Below are positions 35,341-44,020 of a stretch of 46,206 bases of DNA, piece by piece. The translations under genes were made by a program, and so were the position numbers. Each line of letters starts with the position of its first letter. Position 1 is the stretch's first letter. The notes beneath the pieces were generated by a model. The model was not told where the DNA came from. It did no database searches and saw only the letters and a list, made by a program, of their open reading frames with translations. Origin of the DNA: Spirulina subsalsa CS-330 (GTDB taxonomy: Bacteria; Cyanobacteriota; Cyanobacteriia; Cyanobacteriales; Spirulinaceae); assembly GCF_028330765.1 (NCBI RefSeq), contig NZ_JAQMTY010000166.1:1-46206 (forward strand), in the 5' to 3' direction.

Positions 35341-35603
35341 GAGTTTTAATCGATACCAATATTCTCCTAGATTTTCTATTGCAAAGAGAGCCATTTTGCC
35401 ACGATGCAGAACGACTGTTCCAGGCGATCGATTCGGGTCAGATCGTTGGATATGCCACAGCTACAACACTCACAGATATTTTTTACATAGATTTTCACCG
35501 ATTTCCTCACAGTTCAAACAACAAAGAGGTCACTTATGCAAAACTCTCGTCATGTTTCCTTACTAACAAATGGACAAGATCAAGTCCTAACTATTCCCCA
35601 TGA
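35337..35603 (+). pseudogene. truncated PIN-domain toxin (module 3)
   Basis: GTG start at 35337. MRVLIDTNILLDFLLQREPF and the following YATATTLTDIFYI are a good PIN N-terminus (Asp6, Asp12). After about residue 51 the homology stops: DFHRFPHSSNNKEVTY is unlike PIN and the frame then runs out of phase into the next antitoxin gene. The C-terminal acids are missing, so it should be inactive. The break near 35490 is probably a deletion that joined this module to module 4. Confidence 0.75.
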
Positions 35604-35775
35604 ACTTGCCCTATCAGGTACAGAAGTTTTGTTACGCAAAGAAGGTCATCGCTTAATCATTGAACTCATTCCTGCTCATTCTCTCCTTTCTTTGCTAACG
35701 ACGTTGCCAGACATTACGGATGATTTTCCTAATCTAGATGAGGGGTTACTTCCCCTTGATGACATCACACTTTAG
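35536..35775 (+). CDS. VapB-like antitoxin (module 4)
   Basis: 79 residues from ATG 35536, with AGAGG about 6 nt ahead. HVSLLTNGQDQVLTIPHELA has the AbrB/MazE swapped-hairpin look (x-V-x-L-x-x-x-G-x-x-Q-x-L-x-I-P), and the acidic C-terminus (DITDDFPNLDEGLLPLDD) would bind VapC. It is followed 9 bp later by vapC. Confidence 0.8.
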   Translation: MQNSRHVSLLTNGQDQVLTIPHELALSGTEVLLRKEGHRLIIELIPAHSLLSLLTTLPDITDDFPNLDEGLLPLDDITL

Positions 35776-35784
35776 TACCACCCA

Positions 35785-36189
35785 ATGCCCTATCAATACC
35801 TCCTTGATACAAATATCCTGTCAGATTTGATCAGACATCCTCAAGGTCGGATTTTCCACCATATTGTCGATGTCGGGGAAGATAGCATTTGTACTAGCAT
35901 CATTGTGGCGTGTGAACTACGATTTGGAGTAGTTAAGAGTGGTTCCTCCCGTCTGGTACAGCAACTAGAACGCATCCTTGAAGTTTTGATAGTTTTGCCG
36001 TTGGAATCACCTGTAGATGAGCAATATGCCTCAATTCGTACAAATTTGGAGCAAGCAGGAACCCCAATTGGTCCAAATGATTTACTGATTGCTGCTCATG
36101 CCCTAGCTCTTGATCTGACTCTTATTACAGCAAATATCCGTGAATTTGAGCGTGTGCCTGCCTTGAAATTAGATAATTGGTTGCTTTGA
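35785..36189 (+). CDS. vapC: VapC-type PIN ribonuclease toxin (module 4)
   Basis: 134 residues from ATG 35785. Classic VapC: YLLDTNILSDLIRHP with Asp8, ICTSIIVACELRFGV with Glu44, GPNDLLIAAHALA with Asp99, and TANIREFERV at the end. Complete, probably active; VapC toxins cut tRNA or rRNA. Forms the only intact pair in the right half of the island. Confidence 0.92.
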   Translation: MPYQYLLDTNILSDLIRHPQGRIFHHIVDVGEDSICTSIIVACELRFGVVKSGSSRLVQQLERILEVLIVLPLESPVDEQYASIRTNLEQAGTPIGPNDLLIAAHALALDLTLITANIREFERVPALKLDNWLL

Positions 36190-36327
36190 AAATACAAGAT
36201 TTGGCATAAGATGTCTTTGGTTCAAGCGAAGAGAACAGTCGGAAGCGGCGCAGGCTAACTTCACCGTTAAATCCTATCAAGGTGGGGATGTGCTGTTTTG
36301 GTAGCAATGACTAAGTTGCTTGGGCGG
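36190..36327. other. spacer between vapC and prfA fragment B
   Basis: 138 bp, no gene. GGCTAAC and GTTAAAT near 36256-36276 resemble integron core boxes but are only 6 nt apart and one breaks the consensus, so I do not call an attC. Confidence 0.4.
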
Positions 36328-36457
36328 GCGATCGCAACTGCAAAACCGCGAACGGGCGCTGCAAATTTTGCGGGCAAAACGGTACGAAATGAAGTTACGC
36401 GAGCAGCAGGAACGCCTCGAACAACTGGCCAGCACCTCTGGCGATGACATCAACTAA
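36328..36457 (+). pseudogene. prfA fragment B, internally deleted RF1 3' end
   Basis: 36328-36411 matches prfA 32302-32385 with four differences (my count), then jumps to the equivalent of 32571, so 186 bp (62 codons) are missing in frame. The jump lies between the near-identical repeats CAGCAGGA and CAACAGGA. The frame then continues RLEQLASTSGDDIN and a stop, while the intact gene ends [10 protein letters not shown]. It therefore comes from a different prfA allele. No start codon in frame; non-functional. Confidence 0.85.
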
Positions 36458-36525
36458 ATGCGAGTTTTGGTTCAGGCCATTGGATTGTTAACGGATGGCT
36501 CGTTAACTGACGGGTTGAACGTCGA

Positions 36526-37335
36526 TCAGTTGACCTGAGCGCCAGACCAGAGGGGTTGCTGGGTTTGACCGTAGACGGTGGGTTGATCCCCGGCGGCTAG
36601 TTTGGTTTCGGCTTCGGTCACACTCCAGAGCAGCCACGGGTCATCCCCTAGCACCCCAGCCCGGAATAAGACGGCATGGGGATTGAGATGACTCCACCCC
36701 AACAACACCGCGTTGGAATAGTCAATGCCACGGGGGGATAGGGTGGTGGTGCGTTGGCTGTCGCGTTCCCAAATGACAGCGTAGTCCGAAGCAATGGAGG
36801 TACTGAGGAGGCCTTCAAATTGACGGGCGAGGAGGCGATCGCCCGACTCTGACCACGACACCGGGATGAGGAGCGAGGCCACCCCCGATGGCCCTGTGCC
36901 GGTCGCATCATGGCCATCGGGGTCAATGGCGAGGGGGGACGAGGCGGTGATGGTTTGTAATTCTCCCGTTTTGACCGTTTCGAGAAACATGACGCTGCTG
37001 ATCGTGCTCCGGAAGAAGCGATCGTCGATGCTCATTTGAATGCGGCTGTAGGTGATATACGCACCATCCGGGGAGACAATGGCGGGGCTGCGATAGTAGC
37101 GGATGTCCGCATGGGACAGTTGGCGCAGTTCCGCATGGGTGTTGAGAATCCAAGTCCAGGGGATCGGGTAGGGACTATTGAGGGGATCACTATTGGCATC
37201 GGGGGTGAATACCGTGCCCGGTTCCCCCCGTGTCAGGGAGGATGGAGTTGAGTCTACCGTCGTGGCTGAGGTGGGGATGGAGAGGAAAAGCGTGGGCTGA
37301 GGATAGCACCAGGCGGGGGGTAAGACGGCTTTCAC
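36526..37335 (-). CDS. conserved-looking hypothetical protein, possible beta-propeller
   Basis: About 269 residues if GTG 37335 is used (TTG 37341 is the other choice; no ribosome binding site decides). Contains YYRSPAIVSPDGAYITYSRI, SWSESGDRLLARQFEG and AVIWERDSQRTT, the (S)PDG-x-x-I/L-x-Y rhythm of PD40/TolB-type propeller blades. A weak hydrophobic N-terminus might be a signal. I do not recognise a named family. It begins just outside the accessory island and its codon use is like the core genes. Confidence 0.6.
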   Translation of the reverse strand: MKAVLPPAWCYPQPTLFLSIPTSATTVDSTPSSLTRGEPGTVFTPDANSDPLNSPYPIPWTWILNTHAELRQLSHADIRYYRSPAIVSPDGAYITYSRIQMSIDDRFFRSTISSVMFLETVKTGELQTITASSPLAIDPDGHDATGTGPSGVASLLIPVSWSESGDRLLARQFEGLLSTSIASDYAVIWERDSQRTTTLSPRGIDYSNAVLLGWSHLNPHAVLFRAGVLGDDPWLLWSVTEAETKLAAGDQPTVYGQTQQPLWSGAQVN

Positions 37336-37450
37336 TGTCAAGATAGGGGTACAGGAGAATTAAGACATGGGGTGATCATAGGTCTGCGTGGATTCAAAAG
37401 TCAAAGGAGAGACGGTGTAGGATGGAATCTGGACTCTTTCGGCTCAAACT

Positions 37451-38254
37451 TTGGATGTGATACAGCCTACGGATCAGAGCAAGAATCGTCACGACTATTT
37501 ACCCACTCAACCCCCGGCGCGTTCATGGCCGGGTTGGCTTTGGGATGGCACATTGCGCTTAATTTTGCTGGGGTTTGGTAGTACGTTGGCGATGGCGTTG
37601 GGGGTGGCGATCGCCCTCAACCGTGAACCCAATGTCCCCGCGTCTCAACCGTTCCTCGCTCAACTGTGGGACGCGATCCAACGCCCCGCTCCCGTTGCCT
37701 CCAGCCAAACCACGGCGCTGTCCCAACCCCTCAGCACCGAAATTGAGCGAGTTGATGCGCAATGGCAACAACTGCGCGATCGCATCACCATTCTCGAAAG
37801 TCAATTGGGACTCTCCCCCACAGAATCACCCTTGCGCGATCGCATCGCCCAGTTGCAGGAAACCGTCCAAGCCCAGGCCACCCCCCCCTTATCCCAAACC
37901 GCCAACCTTCCCGGCCAACGCCTCCAAATCACCCTCCCCAATGACCTCCTTTTTAACGAGGCCAATACGATTTCCGATTCCGGAACCACCATTTTGGATG
38001 CGATCGTCGGCGACCTCAGCGCCTACAGCGGCCAAACGATCCGGATTGCCGTCCATACCAATCACCACAGCGACCCCACCCGCAATCGTGAACTGTCCTA
38101 TCAACTGGCGCAAACCGTGGAAACCTACCTCAAACAAGAGGTATCCGCCCGTTGGGTCGCCATTGGCTACGGCGATCGCTACCCCATCACCCCCGACCCC
38201 AGCAGCGATCGCGAAGCCCAACAAAACCGCCGTCTTGAAATCGCCATCGATTAG
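37451..38254 (+). CDS. OmpA/MotB-domain membrane-anchored protein
   Basis: 267 residues if TTG 37451 is used; GTG 37457 is as likely. One membrane segment, about residues 34-56 ([20 protein letters not shown]), a coiled-coil-like stretch ([20 protein letters not shown]), then a C-terminal domain with [35 protein letters not shown] and [14 protein letters not shown], the peptidoglycan-binding OmpA pattern. The usual OmpA Asp/Arg ligands are partly recognisable (final NRRLEI). It probably bridges the inner membrane and cell wall. It lies 17 bp before fmt. Confidence 0.75.
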   Translation: MDVIQPTDQSKNRHDYLPTQPPARSWPGWLWDGTLRLILLGFGSTLAMALGVAIALNREPNVPASQPFLAQLWDAIQRPAPVASSQTTALSQPLSTEIERVDAQWQQLRDRITILESQLGLSPTESPLRDRIAQLQETVQAQATPPLSQTANLPGQRLQITLPNDLLFNEANTISDSGTTILDAIVGDLSAYSGQTIRIAVHTNHHSDPTRNRELSYQLAQTVETYLKQEVSARWVAIGYGDRYPITPDPSSDREAQQNRRLEIAID

Positions 38255-38271
38255 CCCATCTCGCCATCATC

Positions 38272-39270
38272 ATGCTCAAACTCGTCTTTTTCGGCACACC
38301 TGAATTCGCCGTCCCCAGCCTCAAGCGCCTCATCGCCGCCCCAGATTTTGACGTGGTCGCCGTCGTCACCCAACCCGACAAACCCAGAGGGCGCGGTAAA
38401 CGCCTCATTCCCTCCCCCGTCAAAGCCGCCGCCGAAGCCGCCACTCTCCCCGTCTGGCAACCGCGCCGGATCAAAAAAGACCCCCCCACCCTCGATCACC
38501 TCCGCAGCCTCAAGGCGGATGTTTTTGTGGTGGTGGCCTATGGCCAAATCCTCTCAACGGAAATCCTGAATATGCCCCGTTTGGGTTGTGTCAATGGTCA
38601 CGGTTCACTCCTGCCCGCCTATCGGGGGGCGGCTCCGATTCAATGGTCGATCTGTAATGGGGAGACGGTGACGGGGATGACGACGATGTTAATGGATGCG
38701 GGCATGGATACCGGGCCGATGTTGCTCACCTCCCAGGTTCCTATCGGTCTGCTGGACAATGCTCAAACGATGATGGCCACCCTGGCTGACGATTGCGCCG
38801 ATCTTCTGGCCAAGACGCTACCCGGATTAGCCACGGGTGCGATCGCCCCCATCCCCCAAGATGACAGCCTCGCCACCTATGCCCCCCTGCTGAAAAAAGC
38901 CGATTTTCAACTGAATTGGGCCGGCAGTGCGATCGCCCTCCACAACCAAATTCGCGGCTTCTACCCCAATTGCGTCACCCCATTCCGCAACGCCCCCCTC
39001 AAAGTCCTCGCCACGGTTCCCCTCCATCCCGACTCCTGGCCCCAACTTCCCCCCGAATTTCACCCCCTCCAAGCCCAACTCCAAGACCTCCCCCCTGCCG
39101 CTCCCGGCACGGTGGTCAAGGTGATCAAAAAATACGGCCCCGTGGTGCAAACCGGGTCGGGCTTACTCCTGCTGCGGGAGGTACAACCCGCCGGAAAACG
39201 CGCCCAGTCGGGCTGGGATTTTGCCAATGGGATGCGGGTTCAGGTGGGCGATCGCATTTCGATGGTGTGA
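38272..39270 (+). CDS. fmt: methionyl-tRNA formyltransferase
   Basis: 332 residues from ATG 38272. Formylates Met-tRNA for initiation using 10-formyl-THF. Catalytic residues are present: Asn108 and His110 in [19 protein letters not shown], and Asp146 in [10 protein letters not shown]. The C-terminal tRNA-binding domain (from about 210, [19 protein letters not shown]) is complete and slightly longer than in E. coli. The preceding OmpA-domain gene is close enough for co-transcription. Confidence 0.97.
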   Translation: MLKLVFFGTPEFAVPSLKRLIAAPDFDVVAVVTQPDKPRGRGKRLIPSPVKAAAEAATLPVWQPRRIKKDPPTLDHLRSLKADVFVVVAYGQILSTEILNMPRLGCVNGHGSLLPAYRGAAPIQWSICNGETVTGMTTMLMDAGMDTGPMLLTSQVPIGLLDNAQTMMATLADDCADLLAKTLPGLATGAIAPIPQDDSLATYAPLLKKADFQLNWAGSAIALHNQIRGFYPNCVTPFRNAPLKVLATVPLHPDSWPQLPPEFHPLQAQLQDLPPAAPGTVVKVIKKYGPVVQTGSGLLLLREVQPAGKRAQSGWDFANGMRVQVGDRISMV

Positions 39271-39292
39271 CTCTAAACGTTCAATGAATCAA

Positions 39293-39484
39293 TCATTCAT
39301 CTGATTCTGAATCGAGACTGTCCCATGAATTCCGCTCGTGATTGAGATAGTCATCTACGGCATCAGCCGTTTCAAATCTATTACTTATCGGTGCTTGTTT
39401 CAGCATTGCAAATACAGATTGTTTTTGATCAGCATCAGATTGGCATAGCATCGCAAATGTACCTAACATACTCAATAAAATCAC
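39293..39484 (-). CDS. orphan antitoxin-like small ORF
   Basis: Up to 63 residues; the first codon of the frame is GTG 39484 and internal ATGs at 39469 and 39451 are possible, so the start is unknown. The C-terminus FETADAVDDYLNHERNSWDS resembles the tail of small cyanobacterial antitoxins or their relatives that end in ERDSWD. No toxin gene is next to it. It is AT-richer than fmt. It may be a decayed TA remnant or a real small gene. Confidence 0.4.
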   Translation of the reverse strand: MILLSMLGTFAMLCQSDADQKQSVFAMLKQAPISNRFETADAVDDYLNHERNSWDSLDSESDE

Positions 39485-39526
39485 TCATTACTACGGGATC
39501 AGGGCTTCGCCTGTTCCCACCAATCA

Positions 39527-39994
39527 CTAAGCAAAATCGGCGGGGGGGGAGGGTTTGGTTTTGAGGAATTGTTGTTGGACGAGGTTTTCTAGCTCCGTTC
39601 GTTTGATTTCTTTGCCGGCTGTAAATTCTCCCGATTTTTCAAAAAAGACGAGGCTGTCTACGGTTTTGAGGGCGAAGAGTTGGAAGAAAATATGGGTGAC
39701 GGGTAGGGAAACGGGGCGTAAGTCAGCTTCGGCGCGACCGTTGAAGGTCATCGCGTCTTGGGGAGAGGCGAAGGCATAGACGACTTTTTTTTCTAAGTCC
39801 GGCTCGGCTCGATTGCTCAGGGTCGTGAGTACCCAACGCTTTTGCTGATTTTGCACCACGTAGTAATTGGGATATTTCATGTGGCGGGCGTAGGCGCGGA
39901 GTACCGGAATTACGGCTTGGGTTAATAGTTGTGGCGTTTTGCCGTCTTGGGGGGCGTTGTGCAAGAGTTGCTGAAGTTGAGGCTCAATATCCAT
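39527..39994 (-). CDS. hypothetical protein divergent from hetZ
   Basis: 155 residues from ATG 39994; the frame is open upstream to a TTG at 40045 but that region contains the -10-like TATTAT and is not preferred. Soluble alpha/beta composition: MDIEPQLQQLLHNAPQDGK, YPNYYVVQNQQKRWVLTTLS, VVYAFASPQDAMTF and a basic Lys-rich C-terminus. No family recognised with confidence. The start is 74 bp from the hetZ-like start, so the two promoters may share regulatory sites. Confidence 0.6.
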   Translation of the reverse strand: MDIEPQLQQLLHNAPQDGKTPQLLTQAVIPVLRAYARHMKYPNYYVVQNQQKRWVLTTLSNRAEPDLEKKVVYAFASPQDAMTFNGRAEADLRPVSLPVTHIFFQLFALKTVDSLVFFEKSGEFTAGKEIKRTELENLVQQQFLKTKPSPPADFA

Positions 39995-40068
39995 AGATAA
40001 TTCCGTATAATATCGGGCAGTTTTCCGGTGTTTTCTGACTGACAAGCGGTGAATTTCCTCGTATTTTA

Positions 40069-41286
40069 ATGGTATGGGAAACCAAACAGGGGCATCACGA
40101 CTCTTTAAATCAGGAAGACGCAGCCGATCGCGTCCTGTGTGACCATCCCTTATTGAGTGATCCCGACGTGGAATTTATTACCCAATCGCTTTATCAAGAT
40201 CTTCACCACCAGACTAAGGCTACGAAAAGCCACTGTTGGGACGTTGCGCAGCGTTTAGCGACGGAGGTTTGGCGGATTTGCCAGGAAAGTCAGCGGATTC
40301 AGACTTCTGGCGAGGTGGAAAGTTGGGCGCGGACGCTGGCGCAGCATCGCTTAAAACAATGCTTGCGGTATTACAAGCTGGGATCGAAGCGGGGGCGGGT
40401 GCAGTTACAAAGTTTGCTGAGTTCGATTGTCTATCGCTATATTTTGCCGCCCCAGGGGTCGAGTAGTTATCAGGGGCGGGTGGCGTTGATTGAGGATTTT
40501 TTGCAGGGGTTTTATCTCGAAGCGTTGAATTTGTTTCGTCGGGAGACGGAGTTACCGGCAACCTATACGCCGCGATCGCTCCTTCAACTCGCGGAATATA
40601 TGGCGTTTTGCGAACGCTATGCGAAGCGACGAATTCCGCTACCTAGACGGCGATCGCAGCAGCTAATCATTCTCCGCGCTCAAACCTTTTCCCAGAAACA
40701 ACCCCCGGAAGCCTCGGTGGATATGGATAGTGCGGCGGATGGAGGCTATGGGGGGAGCGATCGCGACCATGGCGATCCCCTTGTGCAGCAACTCCGCCTG
40801 ATCTTGAGTGATGGACAGCAATCCACGCCGGAAGGCAGCCTCCACGACACTGTGATTGACGAACTCTTGCGCTATTTTGAAGATCGGAACCAGGTGGATT
40901 GTGCAGACTACTTTATCCTGCGGCTGCGGGATCTTTCGGCGCAAGAAATCGAGGCTATTTTAGAGATCACGCCTCGCCAGCGGGACTATCTCCAACAGCG
41001 GTTCAAATATCACTTAATTCGGTTTGCGTTATCCCATCGGTGGGAGTTGGTGCATCAATGGCTAGGGGCGGATTTAGACCATAATTTAGGGCTGACACCG
41101 CAAGAATGGCACAATTTCTATCATCAACTGACCGAACAGCAGCAACAGTTGTTACAACTCAAACAGGACGGACTGGATGCGGCAGCGATCGCAACTCAAT
41201 TGTCCTTAACGGTGACACAAACTGAAAAACAGTGGTTTAAACTGCTGGAAATGGCGTGGGATATTCGGAACCGCTCAGTATCCTGA
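40069..41286 (+). CDS. hetZ: HetZ-like DNA-binding regulator
   Basis: 405 residues from ATG 40069. Helical protein with DPDVEFITQSLYQDLHHQTK at the start, SWARTLAQHRLKQCLRYYKL, and a sigma-region-4-like helix-turn-helix at the C-terminus (QLKQDGLDAAAIATQLSLT). Length (HetZ of Anabaena is about 400) and the next gene fit the hetZ-patU pair of filamentous cyanobacteria. HetZ controls early heterocyst differentiation in Anabaena; in species without heterocysts its role is unclear. The call is from memory of length, layout and neighbour, not from alignment. A generic sigma-like regulator is the alternative. Confidence 0.55.
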   Translation: MVWETKQGHHDSLNQEDAADRVLCDHPLLSDPDVEFITQSLYQDLHHQTKATKSHCWDVAQRLATEVWRICQESQRIQTSGEVESWARTLAQHRLKQCLRYYKLGSKRGRVQLQSLLSSIVYRYILPPQGSSSYQGRVALIEDFLQGFYLEALNLFRRETELPATYTPRSLLQLAEYMAFCERYAKRRIPLPRRRSQQLIILRAQTFSQKQPPEASVDMDSAADGGYGGSDRDHGDPLVQQLRLILSDGQQSTPEGSLHDTVIDELLRYFEDRNQVDCADYFILRLRDLSAQEIEAILEITPRQRDYLQQRFKYHLIRFALSHRWELVHQWLGADLDHNLGLTPQEWHNFYHQLTEQQQQLLQLKQDGLDAAAIATQLSLTVTQTEKQWFKLLEMAWDIRNRSVS

Positions 41287-41302
41287 TCAGGGGCATCTCC
41301 AA

Positions 41303-42397
41303 ATGAATAGTAACATGAACAACAATTTGGACGGGTTGTATCAAGAACTGCTTGCCAGTTTCCAACAACAGTCCAAACAGCAACACTTTTCTCTCAACCA
41401 GGGTAGCGACGTTGCCATGCCTGACTCTGACCTCACCCCACTAATGGAGGATGCTCTCTGGAGTGATTCTCTAACCTGGGATGACCCTGAGTGGGACTTG
41501 GCTTCTTCTGATGGTGGTGAATCTGCTCAAACCCCTCAACCTTTCCCGCTGGGAGACTTTTCAACCGTGCAAAAACGTTTCCAAACTTTGCTAAAACAAC
41601 GACTGTACACTGAGATTCAACATAATCCGCCCCGCTTTCCGTGGGAAAGCAGTGCCGATCGCTGTACGTTAGACTACAGCGACGATACGACCCAAAACCT
41701 ATCGACGGCACAGCGCATTTGGTTACCCCATCTAGCGGATGTTTTACCCGTTGTCTTGCCGCCGCTGGTCTTGGCACAGTTGCTCGAAACCTGTAATCAG
41801 GTGGTGGGATCGATTCGTCCCCAAGCGGCCAAGATGGTGAATGCGGTGCAACCGTTATTTCCGGACTATGCCCAAACCCTGAATGAGGTGATGGGACGGA
41901 TTCGCTTGTCGCCGAGTCTTTGTCCGACGCGCTTTTCGGCGGCGGAGCAACAGAGTCAGCGCGATCGCCTCGCGGCCATTCTGCCAACGGACTACTACGA
42001 AGCTTCCGTGGAACAGCAGATGGTGATTGCGCTGCTTGTCGCGAAACAAGTGCTCGACCTGCTGGCCGTCACTTTGTCCCCCAGTCAGCCCCAGGTGGAA
42101 CGCCTGTGGATGACCAACGCGGGGATCATTCGGTTGGCGATCGATTATGACCCGGAAACCGCACGCGGGGGAGACTGGATGAGTCAAACCCCACTACGGG
42201 CGCGGGTGCAATTGCCGGGGGCGGGAAGCCTCGCCCTGACGACGGCGCAAGAGGCCATTACAGCCCAACGGAATACGGCGGGATATTTGAGTGTTGAATT
42301 GTCGAATTGGGATATCGAGACCTGTTACTTACTGACCGTAGGACTCGATCGCCCCGTGCCAAGTTCCCTCAAATTCGCAATTACTTGTCAGGTGTAG
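41303..42397 (+). CDS. patU: PatU-like protein downstream of hetZ
   Basis: 364 residues from ATG 41303, 16 bp after the HetZ-like gene, so likely in one operon. The N-terminal 110 residues are acidic and disordered (PLMEDALWSDSLTWDDPEWD). The C-terminal 250 residues are folded, with HLADVLPVVLPPLVLAQLLE, QQMVIALLVAKQVLDLLAVT and a beta-rich end. PatU in Anabaena is split into patU5 and patU3 next to hetZ; in other filaments it is one gene, as here. The name depends on the hetZ call. Confidence 0.5.
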   Translation: MNSNMNNNLDGLYQELLASFQQQSKQQHFSLNQGSDVAMPDSDLTPLMEDALWSDSLTWDDPEWDLASSDGGESAQTPQPFPLGDFSTVQKRFQTLLKQRLYTEIQHNPPRFPWESSADRCTLDYSDDTTQNLSTAQRIWLPHLADVLPVVLPPLVLAQLLETCNQVVGSIRPQAAKMVNAVQPLFPDYAQTLNEVMGRIRLSPSLCPTRFSAAEQQSQRDRLAAILPTDYYEASVEQQMVIALLVAKQVLDLLAVTLSPSQPQVERLWMTNAGIIRLAIDYDPETARGGDWMSQTPLRARVQLPGAGSLALTTAQEAITAQRNTAGYLSVELSNWDIETCYLLTVGLDRPVPSSLKFAITCQV

Positions 42398-42431
42398 GTA
42401 GGGGCTGAGGTGTAACCGCCTACCCCACAAC

Positions 42432-42508
42432 CCCTCACCCCAACCCTCTCCCGTAGGAGAGGGCTAATGGCTCCCTTCTCCTGGCGGGAGAAGGGCTGGG
42501 GATGAGGG
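42432..42508. repeat. nested inverted-repeat element between convergent genes
   Basis: Outer arms CCCTCACCCCAACCC (42432-42446) and GGGCTGGGGATGAGGG (42493-42508) are near-complementary. Inside are two perfect hairpins, CCCTCTCC-CGTA-GGAGAGGG (42444-42463) and one at 42473-42495 (CCCTTCTCC with GGAGAAGGG). A typical cyanobacterial dispersed repeat; here it could also end both convergent transcripts. Confidence 0.7.
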
Positions 42509-42532
42509 CCAATGATTGTGGTGTGCAACCGG

Positions 42533-43885
42533 CTAGCGCATCGTGACAAATTCTTCGCCGGAACTGGGGTGAATGCCGACGGTGGCATCAAAATCGGCTT
42601 TGGTGGCTCCGGTTTTGAGGGCGATCGCCACCCCTTGGATAATTTCCGCCGCATCATCCCCGACCATGTGCGCCCCTAACACTTTGTCTGTGTTGGTATC
42701 CACAATTAACTTCATCAGGGTTTTCTCCTCTTTCCCCGGTAGCACATAGTACATGGGGCGGAATTTGCTGCGATAGACTTTGACCGCATCGCCGTATTGT
42801 TCCCGCGCCTGGGCTTCCGTGAGGCCAACGGTAGCCGCTTCGGGGGTGGTGAAGATGGCGGTGGGCACGTTTTCGTAGCTCATCAATTTGGATTGACCGC
42901 CGAAGACGGTATCGGCAAAACTGCGCCCCTCTTGGATGGCGACGGGGGTGAGGTTGATGTTGTCGGTGCAGTCGCCGACGGCGTAGATATGCTCTTCAGC
43001 GGTTTGACTGTATTGATCCACTGCGATCGCACCATTCACCACTTCCACTTTCGTATTTTCCAGCCCCAAATTATCCAGGTTGGGACGGCGACCCGTAGCG
43101 GCCAAGCCCACAGCATCGGCAACGACGGTTTCTTCCCCTTCAGGGCCTTTGAGGGTAACCGTTAAGCCATCTTCACCGGGGGTAATGGCCACCGGTTCAG
43201 TCTGGGTGAGGAGCTTCACCCCATGAGCCTGCATCGACTCCTGAACCATGGCACGAATGTCATCATCAAAGCCCCGAAGAATATGATCGCCCCGAATCAC
43301 CTGGGTCACCTCCGACCCCAGCCCATTCAAAATACAGGCAAATTCGCAGCCAATATAACCCCCACCTAAAATCATCAAGCGTTGCGGCTGTTCCGGGAGG
43401 TGGAAAATTTCATCCGAGGTAATGGTGTGCTCAATACCCGCGATCGAACTGGGTTTGACGGGTTTTCCCCCCACCGCGATCAGGATTTTATCCGCCGTCA
43501 CCGTCTTCTCCCCCACCATTAACGTATGGGAATCGACGAACTTCGCATAATGGGGCAACAATTCCACTTGGGAATTATCCAGCATCCGTTGATAAATCCC
43601 ATTGAGGCGACCCACTTCACCATTGACCGCATTCATTAACGTCGGCCAATCAAATTGACCATCCGACACAGTCCAACCATAGCCCCGGCTATCTTCAATC
43701 AAGCCGGGAAAATGGGACGAATAGACCATTAACTTTTTCGGGACACAGCCGCGATTGACGCAGGTTCCGCCTAAGCGTCCCACTTCGGCCACACCAACTT
43801 TCGCGCCATATTCGGCGGCCCGTCGTGCGGTGGCAATGCCTCCAGAACCGCCACCAATCACGAATAAATCATAGTCGTAGCTCAT
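42533..43885 (-). CDS. gor: glutathione reductase
   Basis: 450 residues from ATG 43885, with GGAGG about 6 nt upstream. NADPH-dependent reduction of glutathione disulfide in the cytoplasm. FAD site GGGSGGIATARRAAEYGA (11-28), redox Cys42/Cys47 in GGTCVNRGCVPKKL, NAD(P) site GGGYIGCEF, second FAD motif YAVGDCTD, and the interface acid-base His439 with Glu444 in GIHPSSGEEFV. The HPSSGEE (normally HPTxxEE) is a common variant. Length fits the family. Confidence 0.93.
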   Translation of the reverse strand: MSYDYDLFVIGGGSGGIATARRAAEYGAKVGVAEVGRLGGTCVNRGCVPKKLMVYSSHFPGLIEDSRGYGWTVSDGQFDWPTLMNAVNGEVGRLNGIYQRMLDNSQVELLPHYAKFVDSHTLMVGEKTVTADKILIAVGGKPVKPSSIAGIEHTITSDEIFHLPEQPQRLMILGGGYIGCEFACILNGLGSEVTQVIRGDHILRGFDDDIRAMVQESMQAHGVKLLTQTEPVAITPGEDGLTVTLKGPEGEETVVADAVGLAATGRRPNLDNLGLENTKVEVVNGAIAVDQYSQTAEEHIYAVGDCTDNINLTPVAIQEGRSFADTVFGGQSKLMSYENVPTAIFTTPEAATVGLTEAQAREQYGDAVKVYRSKFRPMYYVLPGKEEKTLMKLIVDTNTDKVLGAHMVGDDAAEIIQGVAIALKTGATKADFDATVGIHPSSGEEFVTMR

Positions 43886-44020
43886 GCAACCTCCAGGTGT
43901 TCATTCAAAATCAAGCTTCTTCAGTGTGACACTTTGCTTGAGGTCAGGACTAGGGGGAGAACCGCAAGGGGGGCGATCGCACCCAGCCAGGGCGTTTTTT
44001 CCGTCCGATTCCGGCCACGA

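Noticed and set aside
36256-36276. GGCTAAC and GTTAAAT as attC boxes
   Set aside because: The distance is far too short for arms and the first box breaks the RYYYAAC consensus.
42388-42657. Open frame over the nested repeat and the gor 3' end
   Set aside because: It is made of hairpin repeat and the opposite frame of gor; no gene features.
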